Source of the DNA: Lasioglossum baleicum
Lineage: Eukaryota > Arthropoda > Insecta > Hymenoptera > Halictidae
NCBI RefSeq assembly: GCF_051020765.1
Contig: NW_027469554.1
Coordinates: 1 to 64,000 of the forward strand
Direction: 5' to 3'
Length of the DNA: 64,000 bases
Shown in pieces: positions 38,801-53,300 of the stretch. The notes beneath the pieces are model-generated. The model did no database searches and was not told where the DNA came from. It saw nothing but the letters and a program-made list of their open reading frames with translations. Every line of letters begins with the position of its first letter. Positions within the stretch are counted from its first letter, which is position 1. The position numbers and the translations under genes are program-made.

Positions 38801-39766
38801 ATGCGTTATGCGTTATGCGTTATGCGTTATGCGTTATGCGTTATGCGTTATGCGTTTTGCGTTACGCGTTAAGCGTTATACGCTATGGGTTATGCGTTAT
38901 GCGTTATGCGTTATGCGTTATGCGTTATGCGTTATGCGTTATATGTTATGCGTTATGCGTTATGCGTTATGCGTTATGCGTTATGCGTTATGCGTTATGC
39001 GTTATGCGTTATGCGTTATGCGTTATGCGTTATGCGTTATGCGTTATGCGTTATGCGTTATGCGTTATGCGTTATGCGTTATGCGTTATGCGTTATGGGT
39101 TATGCGTTATGCGTTATGCGTTATGCGTTATGCGTTATGCGTTATGCGTTATGCGTTATGCGTTATGCGTTATGCGTTATGCGTTATGCGTTATGCGTTA
39201 TGCGTTATGCGTTATGCGTTTTGCGTTACGCGTTAAGCGTTATACGCTATGGGTTATGCGTTATGCGTTATGCGTTATGCGTTATGCGTTATGCGTTATG
39301 CGTTATGCGTTATGCGTTATGCGTTATGCGTTATGCGTTATGCGTTATGCGTTATGCGTTATGCGTTATGCGTTATGCGTTATGCGTTATGCGTTATGCG
39401 TTATGCGTTATGCGTTATGCGTTATGCGTTATGCGTTATGCGTTATGCGTTATGCGTTATGCGTTATGCGTTATGCGTTATGCGTTTTGCGTTACGCGTT
39501 AAGCGTTATACGCTATGGGTTATGCGTTATGCGTTATGCGTTATGCGTTATGCGTTATGCGTTATGCGTTATGCGTTATATGTTATGCGTTATGCGTTAT
39601 GCGTTATGCGTTATGCGTTATGCGTTATGCGTTATGCGTTATGCGTTATGCGTTATGCGTTATGCGTTATGCGTTATGCGTTATGCGTTATGCGTTATGC
39701 GTTATGCGTTATGCGTTATGCGTTATGCGTTATGCGTTATGCGTTATGCGTTATGCGTTATGCGTT
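34804..39766 (+). repeat. B-only block without cassette A
   Basis: No cassette A occurs for 4.96 kb, the longest such gap in the right domain, while about 14 B cassettes occur (starts 34909, 35364, 35616, 35847, 36344, 36484 without A1T, 36960, 37331, 37576, 38066, 38556, 38857, 39221, 39487). B spacing ranges from about 140 to 490 bp. ATATGTT markers accompany many of them. A lone T6C monomer occurs near 37.94 kb. Confidence 0.8.
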
Positions 39767-42615
39767 ATGGGTTATGAGTTTTGCTTTAGGCGTTAAGCGT
39801 TATGCGCTATGGGTTATGCGCTATGGGTTATGCGTTATGCGTTAAGCGTTATGCGTTATGCGTTATGCGTTATGCGTTATGCGTTATGCGTTATGCGTTA
39901 TGCGTTATGCGTTATGCGTTATGCGTTTTGCGTTACGCGTTAAGCGTTATACGCTATGGGTTATGCGTTATGCGTTATGCGTTATGCGTTATGCGTTATG
40001 CGTTATGCGTTATGCGTTATATGTTATGCGTTATGCGTTATGCGTTATGCGTTATGCGTTATGCGTTATGCGTTATGCGTTATGCGTTATGCGTTATGCG
40101 TTATGCGTTATGCGTTATGCGTTATGCGTTATGCGTTATGCGTTATGCGTTATGCGTTATGCGTTATGCGTTATGCGTTATGCGTTATGCGTTATGCGTT
40201 ATGCGTTATGGGTTATGAGTTTTGCTTTAGGCGTTAAGCGTTATGCGCTATGGGTTATGCGCTATGGGTTATGCGTTATGCGTTAAGCGTTATGCGTTAT
40301 GCGTTATGCGTTATGTGTTATGCGTTATGCGTTATGCGTCATGCGTTATGCGTTATGCGTTATGCGTTATGCGTTATGCGTTATGCGTTATGCGTTATGC
40401 GTTATGCGTTATACGTTATGCGTTATGCGTTATGCGTTACGCGTTAAGCGTTATGCGCTATGGGTTATGCGTTATGCGTTATCCGTTATGAGTTATGCGT
40501 TATGCGTTATGCGTTATGCGTTATGCGTTATGCGTTATGCGTTATCCGTTATGAGTTCTGCGTTATGCGTTATGCGTTATGCGTTATGCGTTATGCGTTA
40601 TGCGTTATGCGTTATGCGTTATGCGTTATGCGTTATCCGTTATGAGTTATGCGTTATGCGTTATGCGTTATGCGTTATGCGTTATGCGTTATGCGTTATG
40701 CGTTATGCGTTATGCGTTATGCGTTATGCGTTATGCGTTATGCGTTATGCGTTATGCGTTATGCGTTATGCGTTATGCGTTATGCGTTATGCGTTATGCG
40801 TTATGCGTTATGCGTTATGCGTTATGCGTTATGCGTTATGCGTTATGCGTTATGCGTTATGCGTTATGCGTTATGCGTTATGCGTTATGCGTTTTGCGTT
40901 ACGCGTTAAGCGTTATACGCTATGGGTTATGCGTTATGCGTTATGCGTTATGCGTTATGCGTTATGCGTTATGCGTTATGCGTTATGCGTTATGCGTTAT
41001 GCGTTATGCGTTATGCGTTATGCGTTATGCGTTATGCGTTATATGTTATGCGTTATGCGTTATGCGTTATGCGTTATGCGTTATGCGTTATGCGTTATGC
41101 GTTATGCGTTATGCGTTATGCGTTATGCGTTATGCGTTATGCGTTATGCGTTATGCGTTATGCGTTATGCGTTATGCGTTATGGGTTATGAGTTTTGCTT
41201 TAGGCGTTAAGCGTTATGCGCTATGCGTTATGCGTTATGCGTTATGCGTTATATGTTATGCGTTATGCGTTATGCGTTATGCGTTATGCGTTATGCGTTA
41301 TGCGTTATGCGTTATGCGTTATGCGTTATGCGTTATGGGTTATGAGTTTTGCTTTACGCGTTAAGCGTTATGCGCTATGGGTTATGCGTTATGCGTTATG
41401 CGTTATGCGTTATGTGTTATGCGTTATGCGTTATGCGTTATGCGTTATGCGTTATGCGTTATGCGTTATGCGTTATGCGTTATGCGTTATGCGTTATGCG
41501 TTATGCGTTATGCGTTATGGGTTATGCGTTATGCGTTATGCGTTATGCGTTATGCGTTATGCGTTATGCGTTATGCGTTATGCGTTATGCGTTATGCGTT
41601 ATGCGTTATGCGTTATGCGTTATGCGTTATGCGTTATGCGTTATGCGTTATGCGTTTTGCGTTACGCGTTAAGCGTTATACGCTATGGGTTATGCGTTAT
41701 GCGTTATGCGTTATGCGTTATGCGTTATGCGTTATGCGTTATGCGTTATGCGTTATGCGTTATGCGTTATGCGTTATGCGTTATGCGTTATGCGTTATGC
41801 GTTATGCGTTATGCGTTATGCGTTATGCGTTATGCGTTATGCGTTATGCGTTATGCGTTATGCGTTATGCGTTATGCGTTATGCGTTATGCGTTATGCGT
41901 TATGCGTTATGCGTTATGCGTTATGCGTTTTGCGTTACGCGTTAAGCGTTATACGCTATGGGTTATGCGTTATGCGTTATGCGTTATGCGTTATGCGTTA
42001 TGCGTTATGCGTTATGCGTTATGCGTTATATGTTATGCGTTATGCGTTATGCGTTATGCGTTATGCGTTATGCGTTATGCGTTATGCGTTATGCGTTATG
42101 CGTTATGCGTTATGCGTTATGCGTTATGCGTTATGCGTTATGCGTTATGCGTTATGCGTTATGCGTTATGCGTTATGCGTTATGCGTTATGCGTTATGCG
42201 TTATGCGTTATGCGTTATGGGTTATAAGTTTTGCTTTAGGCGTTAAGCGTTATGCGCTATGGGTTATGCGCTATGGGTTATGCGTTATGCGTTATGCGTT
42301 ATGCGTTATGCGTTATGCGTTATGTGTTATGCGTTATGCGTTATGCGTTATGCGTTATGCGTTATGCGTTATGCGTTATGCGTTATGCGTTATGCGTTAT
42401 GCGTTATGCGTTATGCGTTATGCGTTATGCGTTATGCGTTATGCGTTATGCGTTATGCGTTATGCGTTATGCGTTATGCGTTATGCGTTATGCGTTATAT
42501 GTTATGCGTTATGCGTTATGCGTTATGCGTTATGCGTTATGCGTTATGCGTTATGCGTTATGCGTTATGCGTTATGCGTTATGCGTTATGCGTTATGCGT
42601 TATGCGTTATGCGTT
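39767..42615 (+). repeat. Mixed A/B segment preceding the tandem HOR-R block
   Basis: Two A-G double cassettes 441 bp apart (39767, 40208), the second followed by a triple-C segment to about 40,645. Then B (40894), ATATGTT, A-G short (41181), ATATGTT, A-C (41335; 154 bp after the A-G short, as in HOR-R), ATGTGTT, a lone ATGGGTT near 41.52 kb, B (41657, 41930), ATATGTT, and an A-G double at 42217 in which C4A is replaced by ATAAGTT. The first part resembles HOR-R and the second part resembles 17.77-18.35 kb. Confidence 0.7.
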
Positions 42616-45600
42616 ATGGGTTATGAGTTTTGCTTTAGGCGTTAAGCGTTATGCGCTATGGGTTATGCGCTATGGGTTATGCGTTATGCGTTAAGCGTTA
42701 TGCGTTATGCGTTATGCGTTATGTGTTATGCGTTATGCGTTATGCGTCATGCGTTATGCGTTATGCGTTATGCGTTATGCGTTATGCGTTATGCGTTATG
42801 CGTTATGCGTTATACGTTATGCGTTATGCGTTATGCGTTACGCGTTAAGCGTTATGCGCTATGGGTTATGCGTTATGCGTTATCCGTTATGAGTTATGCG
42901 TTATGCGTTATGCGTTATGCGTTATGCGTTATGCGTTATGCGTTATGCGTTATCCGTTATGAGTTCTGCGTTATGCGTTATGCGTTATGCGTTATGCGTT
43001 ATGCGTTATGCGTTATGCGTTATGCGTTATGCGTTATGCGTTATCCGTTATGAGTTATGCGTTATGCGTTATGCGTTATGCGTTATGCGTTATGCGTTAT
43101 GCGTTATGCGTTATGCGTTATGCGTTATGCGTTATGCGTTATGCGTTATGCGTTATGCGTTATGCGTTATGCGTTATGCGTTATGCGTTATGCGTTATGC
43201 GTTATGCGTTATGCGTTATGCGTTATGCGTTATGCGTTATGCGTTATGCGTTATGCGTTATGCGTTATGCGTTATGCGTTATGCGTTATGCGTTATGCGT
43301 TATGCGTTATGCGTTATGCGTTATGCGTTATGCGTTATGCGTTATGCGTTATGCGTTATGCGTTATGCGTTATGCGTTATGCGTTATGCGTTTTGCGTTA
43401 CGCGTTAAGCGTTATACGCTATGGGTTATGCGTTATGCGTTATGCGTTATGCGTTATGCGTTATGCGTTATGCGTTATGCGTTATGCGTTATGCGTTATG
43501 CGTTATGCGTTATGCGTTATGCGTTATGCGTTATGCGTTATGCGTTATGCGTTATATGTTATGCGTTATGCGTTATGCGTTATGCGTTATGCGTTATGCG
43601 TTATGCGTTATGCGTTATGCGTTATGCGTTATGCGTTATGCGTTATGCGTTATGCGTTATGCGTTATGCGTTATGCGTTATGCGTTATGCGTTATGGGTT
43701 ATGAGTTTTGCTTTAGGCGTTAAGCGTTATGCGCTATGCGTTATGCGTTATGCGTTATGCGTTATATGTTATGCGTTATGCGTTATGCGTTATGCGTTAT
43801 GCGTTATGCGTTATGCGTTATGCGTTATGCGTTATGCGTTATGCGTTATGGGTTATGAGTTTTGCTTTACGCGTTAAGCGTTATGCGCTATGGGTTATGC
43901 GTTATGCGTTATGCGTTATGCGTTATGTGTTATGCGTTATGCGTTATGCGTTATGCGTTATGCGTTATGCGTTATGCGTTATGCGTTATGCGTTATGCGT
44001 TATGCGTTATGCGTTATCCGTTATGCGTTATGCGGTATGCGTTATGCGTTATGCGTTATGCGTTTTGCGTTACGCGTTAAGCGTTATACGCTATGGGTTA
44101 TGCGTTATGCGTTATGCGTTATGCGTTATGCGTTATGCGTTATGCATTATGCGTTATGCGTTATGCGTTATGCGTTATGCGTTATGCGTTATGCGTTATG
44201 CGTTATGCGTTATGCGTTATGCGTTATGCGTTATGCGTTATGCGTTATGCGTTATGCGTTATATGTTATGCGTTATGCGTTATGCGTTATGCGTTATGCG
44301 TTATGCGTTATGCGTTATGCGTTATGCGTTATGCGTTATGCGTTATGCGTTATGCGTTATGCGTTATGCGTTATGCGTTATGCGTTATGCGTTATGCGTT
44401 ATGCGTTATGCGTTATGCGTTATGCGTTATGCGTTATGCGTTATGCGTTATGCGTTATGCGTTATGCGTTATGCGTTATGCGTTATGCGTTATGCGTTAT
44501 GCGTTATGGGTTATGAGTTTTGCTTTACGCGTTATGCGTTATGCGTTATGCGTTATGCGTTATGCGTTATGCGTTATGCGTTATGGGTTATGAGTTTTGC
44601 TTTACGCGTTAAGCGTTATGCGCTATGGGTTATGCGTTATGCGTTATGCGTTATGCGTTATGCGTTATGTGTTATGCGTTATGCGTTATGCGTTATGCGT
44701 TATGCGTTATGCGTTATGCGTTATGCGTTATGCGTTATGCGTTATGCGTTATGCGTTATGCGTTATGCGTTATGCGTTATGCGTTATGCGTTATGCGTTA
44801 TGCGTTATGCGTTATGCGTTATGCGTTATCCGTTATGCGTTATGCGTTATGCGTTATGCGTTATGCGTTATGCGTTATGCGTTATGCGTTATGCGTTATG
44901 CGTTATGCGTTATGCGTTATGCGTTATGCGTTATGCGTTATGCGTTATGCGTTATGCGTTATGCGTTATGCGTTATGCGTTATGCGTTATGCGTTATGCG
45001 TTATGCGTTATGCGTTATGCGTTATGGGTTATGAGTTTTGCTTTACGCGTTAAGCGTTATGCGCTATGGGTTATGCGTTATGCGTTATGCGTTATGCGTT
45101 ATGTGTTATGCGTTATGCGTTATGCGTTATGCGTTATGCGTTATGCGTTATGCGTTATGCGTTATGCGTTATGCGTTATGCGTTATGCGTTATGCGTTAT
45201 GCGTTATGCGTTATGCGTTATGCGTTATGCGTTATGCGTTATGCGTTATGCGTTATGCGTTATGCGTTATGCGTTATGCGTTATGCGTTATGCGTTATGC
45301 GTTATGCGTTATGCGTTATGCGTTATGCGTTATGCGTTATGCGTTATGCGTTATGCGTTATGCGTTATGCGTTATGCGTTATGCGTTATGCGTTATGCGT
45401 TATGCGTTATGCGTTATGCGTTATGCGTTATGCGTTATGCGTTATGCGTTATGCGTTATCCGTTATGAGTTATGCGTTATGCGTTATGCGTTATGCGTTA
45501 TGCGTTATGCGTTATGCGTTATGCGTTATGCGTTATGCGTTATCCGTTATGAGTTATGCGTTATGCGTTATGCGTTATGCGTTATGCGTTATGCGTTATG

Positions 45601-46745
45601 CGTTATGCGTTATGCGTTATGCGTTATGCGTTATGCGTTATGCGTTATGCGTTATGCGTTATGCGTTATGCGTTATGCGTTATGCGTTATGCGTTATGCG
45701 TTATGCGTTATGCGTTATGCGTTATGCGTTATGCGTTATGCGTTATGCGTTATGCGTTATGCGTTATGCGGTATGCGTTATGCGTTATGCGTTAAGCGTT
45801 TTGCGTTACGCGTTAAGCGTTATACGCTATGGGTTATGCGTTATGCGTTATGCGTTATGCGTTATGCGTTATGCGTTATGCGTTATGCGTTATGCGTTAT
45901 GCGTTATGCGTTATGCGTTATACGTTATGCGTTATGCGTTATGCGTTATGCGTTATGCGTTATGCGTTATGCGTTATGCGTTATGCGTTATGCGTTATGC
46001 GTTATGCGTTATGCGTTATGCGTTATGCGTTATGCGTTATGCGTTATGCGTTATGCGTTATGCGTTATGCGTTATGCGTTATGCGTTATGCGTTATGCGT
46101 TATGCGTTATGCGTTATGCGTTATGCGTTATGCGTTATGCGTTATGCGTTATGCGTTATGCGTTATGCGTTATGCGTTATGCGTTATGCGTTATGCGTTA
46201 TGCGTTATGCGTTATGCGTTATGCGTTATGCGTTTTGCGTTACGCGTTAAGCGTTATACGCTATGGGTTATGCGTTATGCGTTATGCGTTATGCGTTATG
46301 CGTTATGCGTTATGCGTTATATGTTATGCGTTATGCGTTATGCGTTATGCGTTATGCGTTATGCGTTTTGCGTTACGCGTTAAGCGTTATACGCTATGGG
46401 TTATGCGTTATGCGTTATGCGTTATGCGTTATGCGTTATGCGTTATGCGTTATGCGTTATGCGTTATATGTTATGCGTTATGCGTTATGCGTTATGCGTT
46501 ATGCGTTATGCGTTATGCGTTATGCGTTATGCGTTATGCGTTATGCGTTATGCGTTATGCGTTATGCGTTATGCGTTATGCGTTATGCGTTATGCGTTAT
46601 ATGTTATGCGTTATGCGTTATGCGTTATGCGTTATGCGTTATGCGTTATGCGTTATGCGTTATGCGTTATGCGTTATGCGTTATGCGTTATGCGTTATGC
46701 GTTATGCGTTATGCGTTATGCGTTATGCGTTATGCGTTATGCGTT
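42616..46745 (+). repeat. HOR-R copy 2 (590 monomers)
   Basis: This copy starts at an A-G double cassette with a triple-C segment to about 43,053, B (43393), A-G short (43694), A-C (43848), B (44065), ATGCATT (44142), ATATGTT (44261), A-C without T2A (about 44.51 kb), A-C (44583, 45024), two C pairs, a T6G monomer, B (45801, 46235, 46368) and several ATATGTT. Relative to copies 1, 3 and 4 it lacks the second B cassette and the ATGCTTT marker: ATGCATT to ATATGTT is 119 bp here and 259 bp in copy 1, a net loss of 20 monomers. The next copy starts 4,130 bp after this one. Confidence 0.8.
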
Positions 46746-49700
46746 ATGGGTTATGAGTTTTGCTTTAGGCGTTAAGCGTTATGCGCTATGGGTTATGCGC
46801 TATGGGTTATGCGTTATGCGTTAAGCGTTATGCGTTATGCGTTATGCGTTATGTGTTATGCGTTATGCGTTATGCGTCATGCGTTATGCGTTATGCGTTA
46901 TGCGTTATGCGTTATGCGTTATGCGTTATGCGTTATGCGTTATGCGTTATACGTTATGCGTTATGCGTTATGCGTTACGCGTTAAGCGTTATGCGCTATG
47001 GGTTATGCGTTATGCGTTATCCGTTATGAGTTATGCGTTATGCGTTATGCGTTATGCGTTATGCGTTATGCGTTATGCGTTATCCGTTATGAGTTATGCG
47101 TTATGCGTTATGCGTTATGCGTTATGCGTTATGCGTTATGCGTTATGCGTTATGCGTTATGCGTTATGCGTTATCCGTTATGAGTTATGCGTTATGCGTT
47201 ATGCGTTATGCGTTATGCGTTATGCGTTATGCGTTATGCGTTATGCGTTATGCGTTATGCGTTATGCGTTATGCGTTATGCGTTATGCGTTATGCGTTAT
47301 GCGTTATGCGTTATGCGTTATGCGTTATGCGTTATGCGTTATGCGTTATGCGTTATGCGTTATGCGTTATGCGTTATGCGTTATGCGTTATGCGTTATGC
47401 GTTATGCGTTATGCGTTATGCGTTATGCGTTATGCGTTATGCGTTATGCGTTATGCGTTATGCGTTATGCGTTATGCGTTATGCGTTTTGCGTTACGCGT
47501 TAAGCGTTATACGCTATGGGTTATGCGTTATGCGTTATGCGTTATGCGTTATGCGTTATGCGTTATGCGTTATGCGTTATGCGTTATGCGTTATGCGTTA
47601 TGCGTTATGCGTTATGCGTTATGCGTTATGCGTTATGCGTTATATGTTATGCGTTATGCGTTATGCGTTATGCGTTATGCGTTATGCGTTATGCGTTATG
47701 CGTTATGCGTTATGCGTTATGCGTTATGCGTTATGCGTTATGCGTTATGCGTTATGCGTTATGCGTTATGCGTTATGAGTTTTGCTTTAGGCGTTAAGCG
47801 TTATGCGCTATGCGTTATGCGTTATGCGTTATGCGTTATATGTTATGCGTTATGCGTTATGCGTTATGCGTTATGCGTTATGCGTTATGCGTTATGCGTT
47901 ATGCGTTATGCGTTATGCGTTATGCGTTATGCGTTATGCGTTATGGGTTATGAGTTTTGCTTTACGCGTTAAGCGTTATGCGCTATGGGTTATGCGTTAT
48001 GCGTTATGCGTTATGCGTTATGTGTTATGCGTTATGCGTTATGCGTTATGCGTTATGCGTTATGCGTTATGCGTTATGCGTTATGCGTTATGCGTTATGC
48101 GTTATGCGTTATCCGTTATGCGTTATGCGGTATGCGTTATGCGTTATGCGTTATGCGTTTTGCGTTACGCGTTAAGCGTTATACGCTATGGGTTATGCGT
48201 TATGCGTTATGCGTTATGCGTTATGCGTTATGCGTTATGCATTATGCGTTATGCGTTATGCGTTATGCGTTATGCGTTATGCGTTATGCGTTATGCGTTA
48301 TGCGTTATGCGTTATGCGTTATGCGTTATGCGTTATGCGTTATGCGTTATGCGTTATGCGTTATGCGTTATGCGTTATGCGTTTTGCGTTACGCGTTAAG
48401 CGTTATACGCTATGGGTTATGCGTTATGCTTTATGCGTTATGCGTTATGCGTTATGCGTTATGCGTTATGCGTTATGCGTTATATGTTATGCGTTATGCG
48501 TTATGCGTTATGCGTTATGCGTTATGCGTTATGCGTTATGCGTTATGCGTTATGCGTTATGCGTTATGCGTTATGCGTTATGCGTTATGCGTTATGCGTT
48601 ATGCGTTATGCGTTATGCGTTATGCGTTATGCGTTATGCGTTATGCGTTATGCGTTATGCGTTATGCGTTATGCGTTATGCGTTATGCGTTATGCGTTAT
48701 GCGTTATGCGTTATGCGTTATGCGTTATGGGTTATGAGTTTTGCTTTACGCGTTATGCGTTATGCGTTATGCGTTATGCGTTATGCGTTATGCGTTATGC
48801 GTTATGCGTTATGGGTTATGAGTTTTGCTTTACGCGTTAAGCGTTATGCGCTATGGGTTATGCGTTATGCGTTATGCGTTATGCGTTATGCGTTATGTGT
48901 TATGCGTTATGCGTTATGCGTTATGCGTTATGCGTTATGCGTTATGCGTTATGCGTTATGCGTTATGCGGTATGCGTTATGCGTTATGCGTTATGCGTTA
49001 TGCGTTATGCGTTATGCGTTATGCGTTATGCGTTATGCGTTATGCGTTATGCGTTATGCGTTATCCGTTATGCGTTATGCGTTATGCGTTATGCGTTATG
49101 CGTTATGCGTTATGCGTTATGCGTTATGCGTTATGCGTTATGCGTTATGCGTTATGCGTTATGCGTTATGCGTTATGCGTTATGCGTTATGCGTTATGCG
49201 TTATGCGTTATGCGTTATGCGTTATGCGTTATGCGTTATGCGTTATGCGTTATGGGTTATGAGTTTTGCTTTACGCGTTAAGCGTTATGCGCTATGGGTT
49301 ATGCGTTATGCGTTATGCGTTATGCGTTATGTGTTATGCGTTATGCGTTATGCGTTATGCGTTATGCGTTATGCGTTATGCGTTATGCGTTATGCGTTAT
49401 GCGTTATGCGTTATGCGTTATGCGTTATGCGTTATGCGTTATGCGTTATGCGTTATGCGTTATGCGTTATGCGTTATGCGTTATGCGTTATGCGTTATGC
49501 GTTATGCGTTATGCGTTATGCGTTATGCGTTATGCGTTATGCGTTATGCGTTATGCGTTATGCGTTATGCGTTATGCGTTATGCGTTATGCGTTATGCGT
49601 TATGCGTTATGCGTTATGCGTTATGCGTTATGCGTTATGCGTTATGCGTTATGCGTTATGCGTTATGCGTTATGCGTTATGCGTTATGCGTTATGCGTTA

Positions 49701-50336
49701 TGCGTTATCCGTTATGAGTTATGCGTTATGCGTTATGCGTTATGCGTTATGCGTTATGCGTTATGCGTTATGCGTTATGCGTTATGCGTTATGCGTTATC
49801 CGTTATGAGTTATGCGTTATGCGTTATGCGTTATGCGTTATGCGTTATGCGTTATGCGTTATGCGTTATGCGTTATGCGTTATGCGTTATGCGTTATGCG
49901 TTATGCGTTATGCGTTATGCGTTATGCGTTATGCGTTATGCGTTATGCGTTATGCGTTATGCGTTATGCGTTATGCGTTATGCGTTATGCGTTATGCGTT
50001 ATGCGTTATGCGTTATGCGGTATGCGTTATGCGTTAAGCGTTATGCGTTTTGCGTTACGCGTTAAGCGTTATACGCTATGGGTTATGCGTTATGCGTTAT
50101 GCGTTATGCGTTATGCGTTATGCGTTATGCGTTATGCGTTATGCGTTATGCGTTATGCGTTATGCGTTATGCGTTATGCGTTATGCGTTATGCGTTATGC
50201 GTTATGCGTTATGCGTTATGCGTTATGCGTTATGCGTTATGCGTTATGCGTTATGCGTTATGCGTTATGCGTTATGCGTTATGCGTTATGCGTTATGCGT
50301 TATGCGTTATGCGTTATGCGTTATGCGTTATGCGTT
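46746..50336 (+). repeat. HOR-R copy 3 (513 monomers)
   Basis: Same order as copy 2: A-G double, triple C to about 47,183, B (47488), A-G short with unaltered first monomer (47768), A-C (47943), G3C/T6G, B (48160), ATGCATT, B (48384), ATGCTTT, ATATGTT, A-C without T2A (about 48.73 kb), A-C (48811, 49252), two C pairs, T6G, B (50050). The middle C pair lacks the CTGCGTT follower seen in other copies. A-G short to A-C is 175 bp rather than 154 (three extra monomers). Confidence 0.8.
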
Positions 50337-53300
50337 ATGGGTTATGAGTTTTGCTTTAGGCGTTAAGCGTTATGCGCTATGGGTTATGCGCTATGGGTTA
50401 TGCGTTATGCGTTAAGCGTTATGCGTTATGCGTTATGCGTTATGTGTTATGCGTTATGCGTTATGCGTCATGCGTTATGCGTTATGCGTTATGCGTTATG
50501 CGTTATGCGTTATGCGTTATGCGTTATGCGTTATGCGTTATGCGTTATACGTTATGCGTTATGCGTTATGCGTTACGCGTTAAGCGTTATGCGCTATGGG
50601 TTATGCGTTATGCGTTATCCGTTATGAGTTATGCGTTATGCGTTATGCGTTATGCGTTATGCGTTATGCGTTATGCGTTATGCGTTATGCGTTATGCGTT
50701 ATGCGTTATGCGTTATGCGTTATGCGTTATGCGTTATGCGTTATGCGTTATGCGTTATGCGTTTTGCGTTACGCGTTAAGCGTTATACGCTATGGGTTAT
50801 GCGTTATGCGTTATGCGTTATGCGTTATGCGTTATGCGTTATGCGTTATGCGTTATGCGTTATGCGTTATGCGTTATGCGTTATGCGTTATGCGTTATGC
50901 GTTATGCGTTATGCGTTATGCGTTATGCGTTATATGTTATGCGTTATGCGTTATGCGTTATGCGTTATGCGTTATGCGTTATGCGTTATGCGTTATGCGT
51001 TATGCGTTATGCGTTATGCGTTATGCGTTATGCGTTATGCGTTATGCGTTATGCGTTATGCGTTATGCGTTATGCGTTATGGGTTATGAGTTTTGCTTTA
51101 GGCGTTAAGCGTTATGCGCTATGCGTTATGCGTTATGCGTTATGCGTTATATGTTATGCGTTATGCGTTATGCGTTATGCGTTATGCGTTATGCGTTATG
51201 CGTTATGCGTTATGCGTTATGCGTTATGCGTTATGGGTTATGAGTTTTGCTTTACGCGTTAAGCGTTATGCGCAATGGGTTATGCGTTATGCGTTATGCG
51301 TTATGCGTTATGTGTTATGCGTTATGCGTTATGCGTTATGCGTTATGCGTTATGCGTTATGCGTTATGCGTTATGCGTTATGCGTTATGCGTTATGCGTT
51401 ATCCGTTATGCGTTATGCGGTATGCGTTATGCGTTATGCGTTATGCGTTTTGCGTTACGCGTTAAGCGTTATACGCTATGGGTTATGCGTTATGCGTTAT
51501 GCGTTATGCGTTATGCGTTATGCGTTATGCATTATGCGTTATGCGTTATGCGTTATGCGTTATGCGTTATGCGTTATGCGTTATGCGTTATGCGTTATGC
51601 GTTATGCGTTATGCGTTATGCGTTATGCGTTATGCGTTATGCGTTATGCGTTATGCGTTTTGCGTTACGCGTTAAGCGTTATACGCTATGGGTTATGCGT
51701 TATGCTTTATGCGTTATGCGTTATGCGTTATGCGTTATGCGTTATGCGTTATGCGTTATGCGTTATATGTTATGCGTTATGCGTTATGCGTTATGCGTTA
51801 TGCGTTATGCGTTATGCGTTATGCGTTATGCGTTATGCGTTATGCGTTATGCGTTATGCGTTATGCGTTATGCGTTATGCGTTATGCGTTATGCGTTATG
51901 CGTTATGCGTTATGCGTTATGCGTTATGCGTTATGCGTTATGCGTTATGCGTTATGCGTTATGCGTTATGCGTTATGCGTTATGCGTTATGCGTTATGCG
52001 ATATGCGTTATGGGTTATGAGTTTTGCTTTACGCGTTATGCGTTATGCGTTATGCGTTATGCGTTATGCGTTATGCGTTATGCGTTATGCGTTATGCGTT
52101 ATGGGTTATGAGTTTTGCTTTACGCGTTAAGCGTTATGCGCTATGGGTTATGCGTTATGCGTTATGCGTTATGCGTTATGCGTTATGTGTTATGCGTTAT
52201 GCGTTATGCGTTATGCGTTATGCGTTATGCGTTATGCGTTATGCGTTATGCGTTATGCGTTATGCGTTATGCGTTATGCGTTATGCGTTATGCGTTATGC
52301 GTTATGCGTTATGCGTTATGCGTTATGCGTTATGCGTTATCCGTTATGCGTTATGCGTTATGCGTTATGCGTTATGCGTTATGCGTTATGCGTTATGCGT
52401 TATGCGTTATGCGTTATGCGTTATGCGTTATGCGTTATGCGTTATGCGTTATGCGTTATGCGTTATGCGTTATGCGTTATGCGTTATGCGTTATGTGTTA
52501 TGCGTTATGCGTTATGCGTTATGCGTTATGCGTTATGCGTTATGGGTTATGAGTTTTGCTTTACGCGTTAAGCGTTATGCGCTATGGGTTATGCGTTATG
52601 CGTTATGCGTTATGCGTTATGTGTTATGCGTTATGCGTTATGCGTTATGCGTTATGCGTTATGCGTTATGCGTTATGCGTTATGCGTTATGCGTTATGCG
52701 TTATGCGTTATGCGTTATGCGTTATGCGTTATGCGTTATGCGTTATGCGTTATGCGTTATGCGTTATGCGTTATGCGTTATGCGTTATGCGTTATGCGTT
52801 CTGCGTTATGCGTTATGCGTTATGCGTTATGCGTTATGCGTTATGCGTTATGCGTTATGCGTTATGCGTTATGCGTTATGCGTTATGCGTTATGCGTTAT
52901 GCGTTATGCGTTATGCGTTATGCGTTATGCGTTATGCGTTATGCGTTATGCGTTATGCGTTATGCGTTATGCGTTATGCGTTATGCGTTATCCGTTATGA
53001 GTTATGCGTTATGCGTTATGCGTTATGCGTTATGCGTTATGCGTTATGCGTTATGCGTTATGCGTTATGCGTTATGCGTTATGCGTTATGCGTTATCCGT
53101 TATGAGTTATGCGTTATGCGTTATGCGTTATGCGTTATGCGTTATGCGTTATGCGTTATGCGTTATGCGTTATGCGTTATGCGTTATGCGTTATGCGTTA
53201 TGCGTTATGCGTTATGCGTTATGCGTTATGCGTTATGCGTTATGCGTTATGCGTTATGCGTTATGCGTTATGCGTTATGCGTTATGCGTTATGCGTTATG

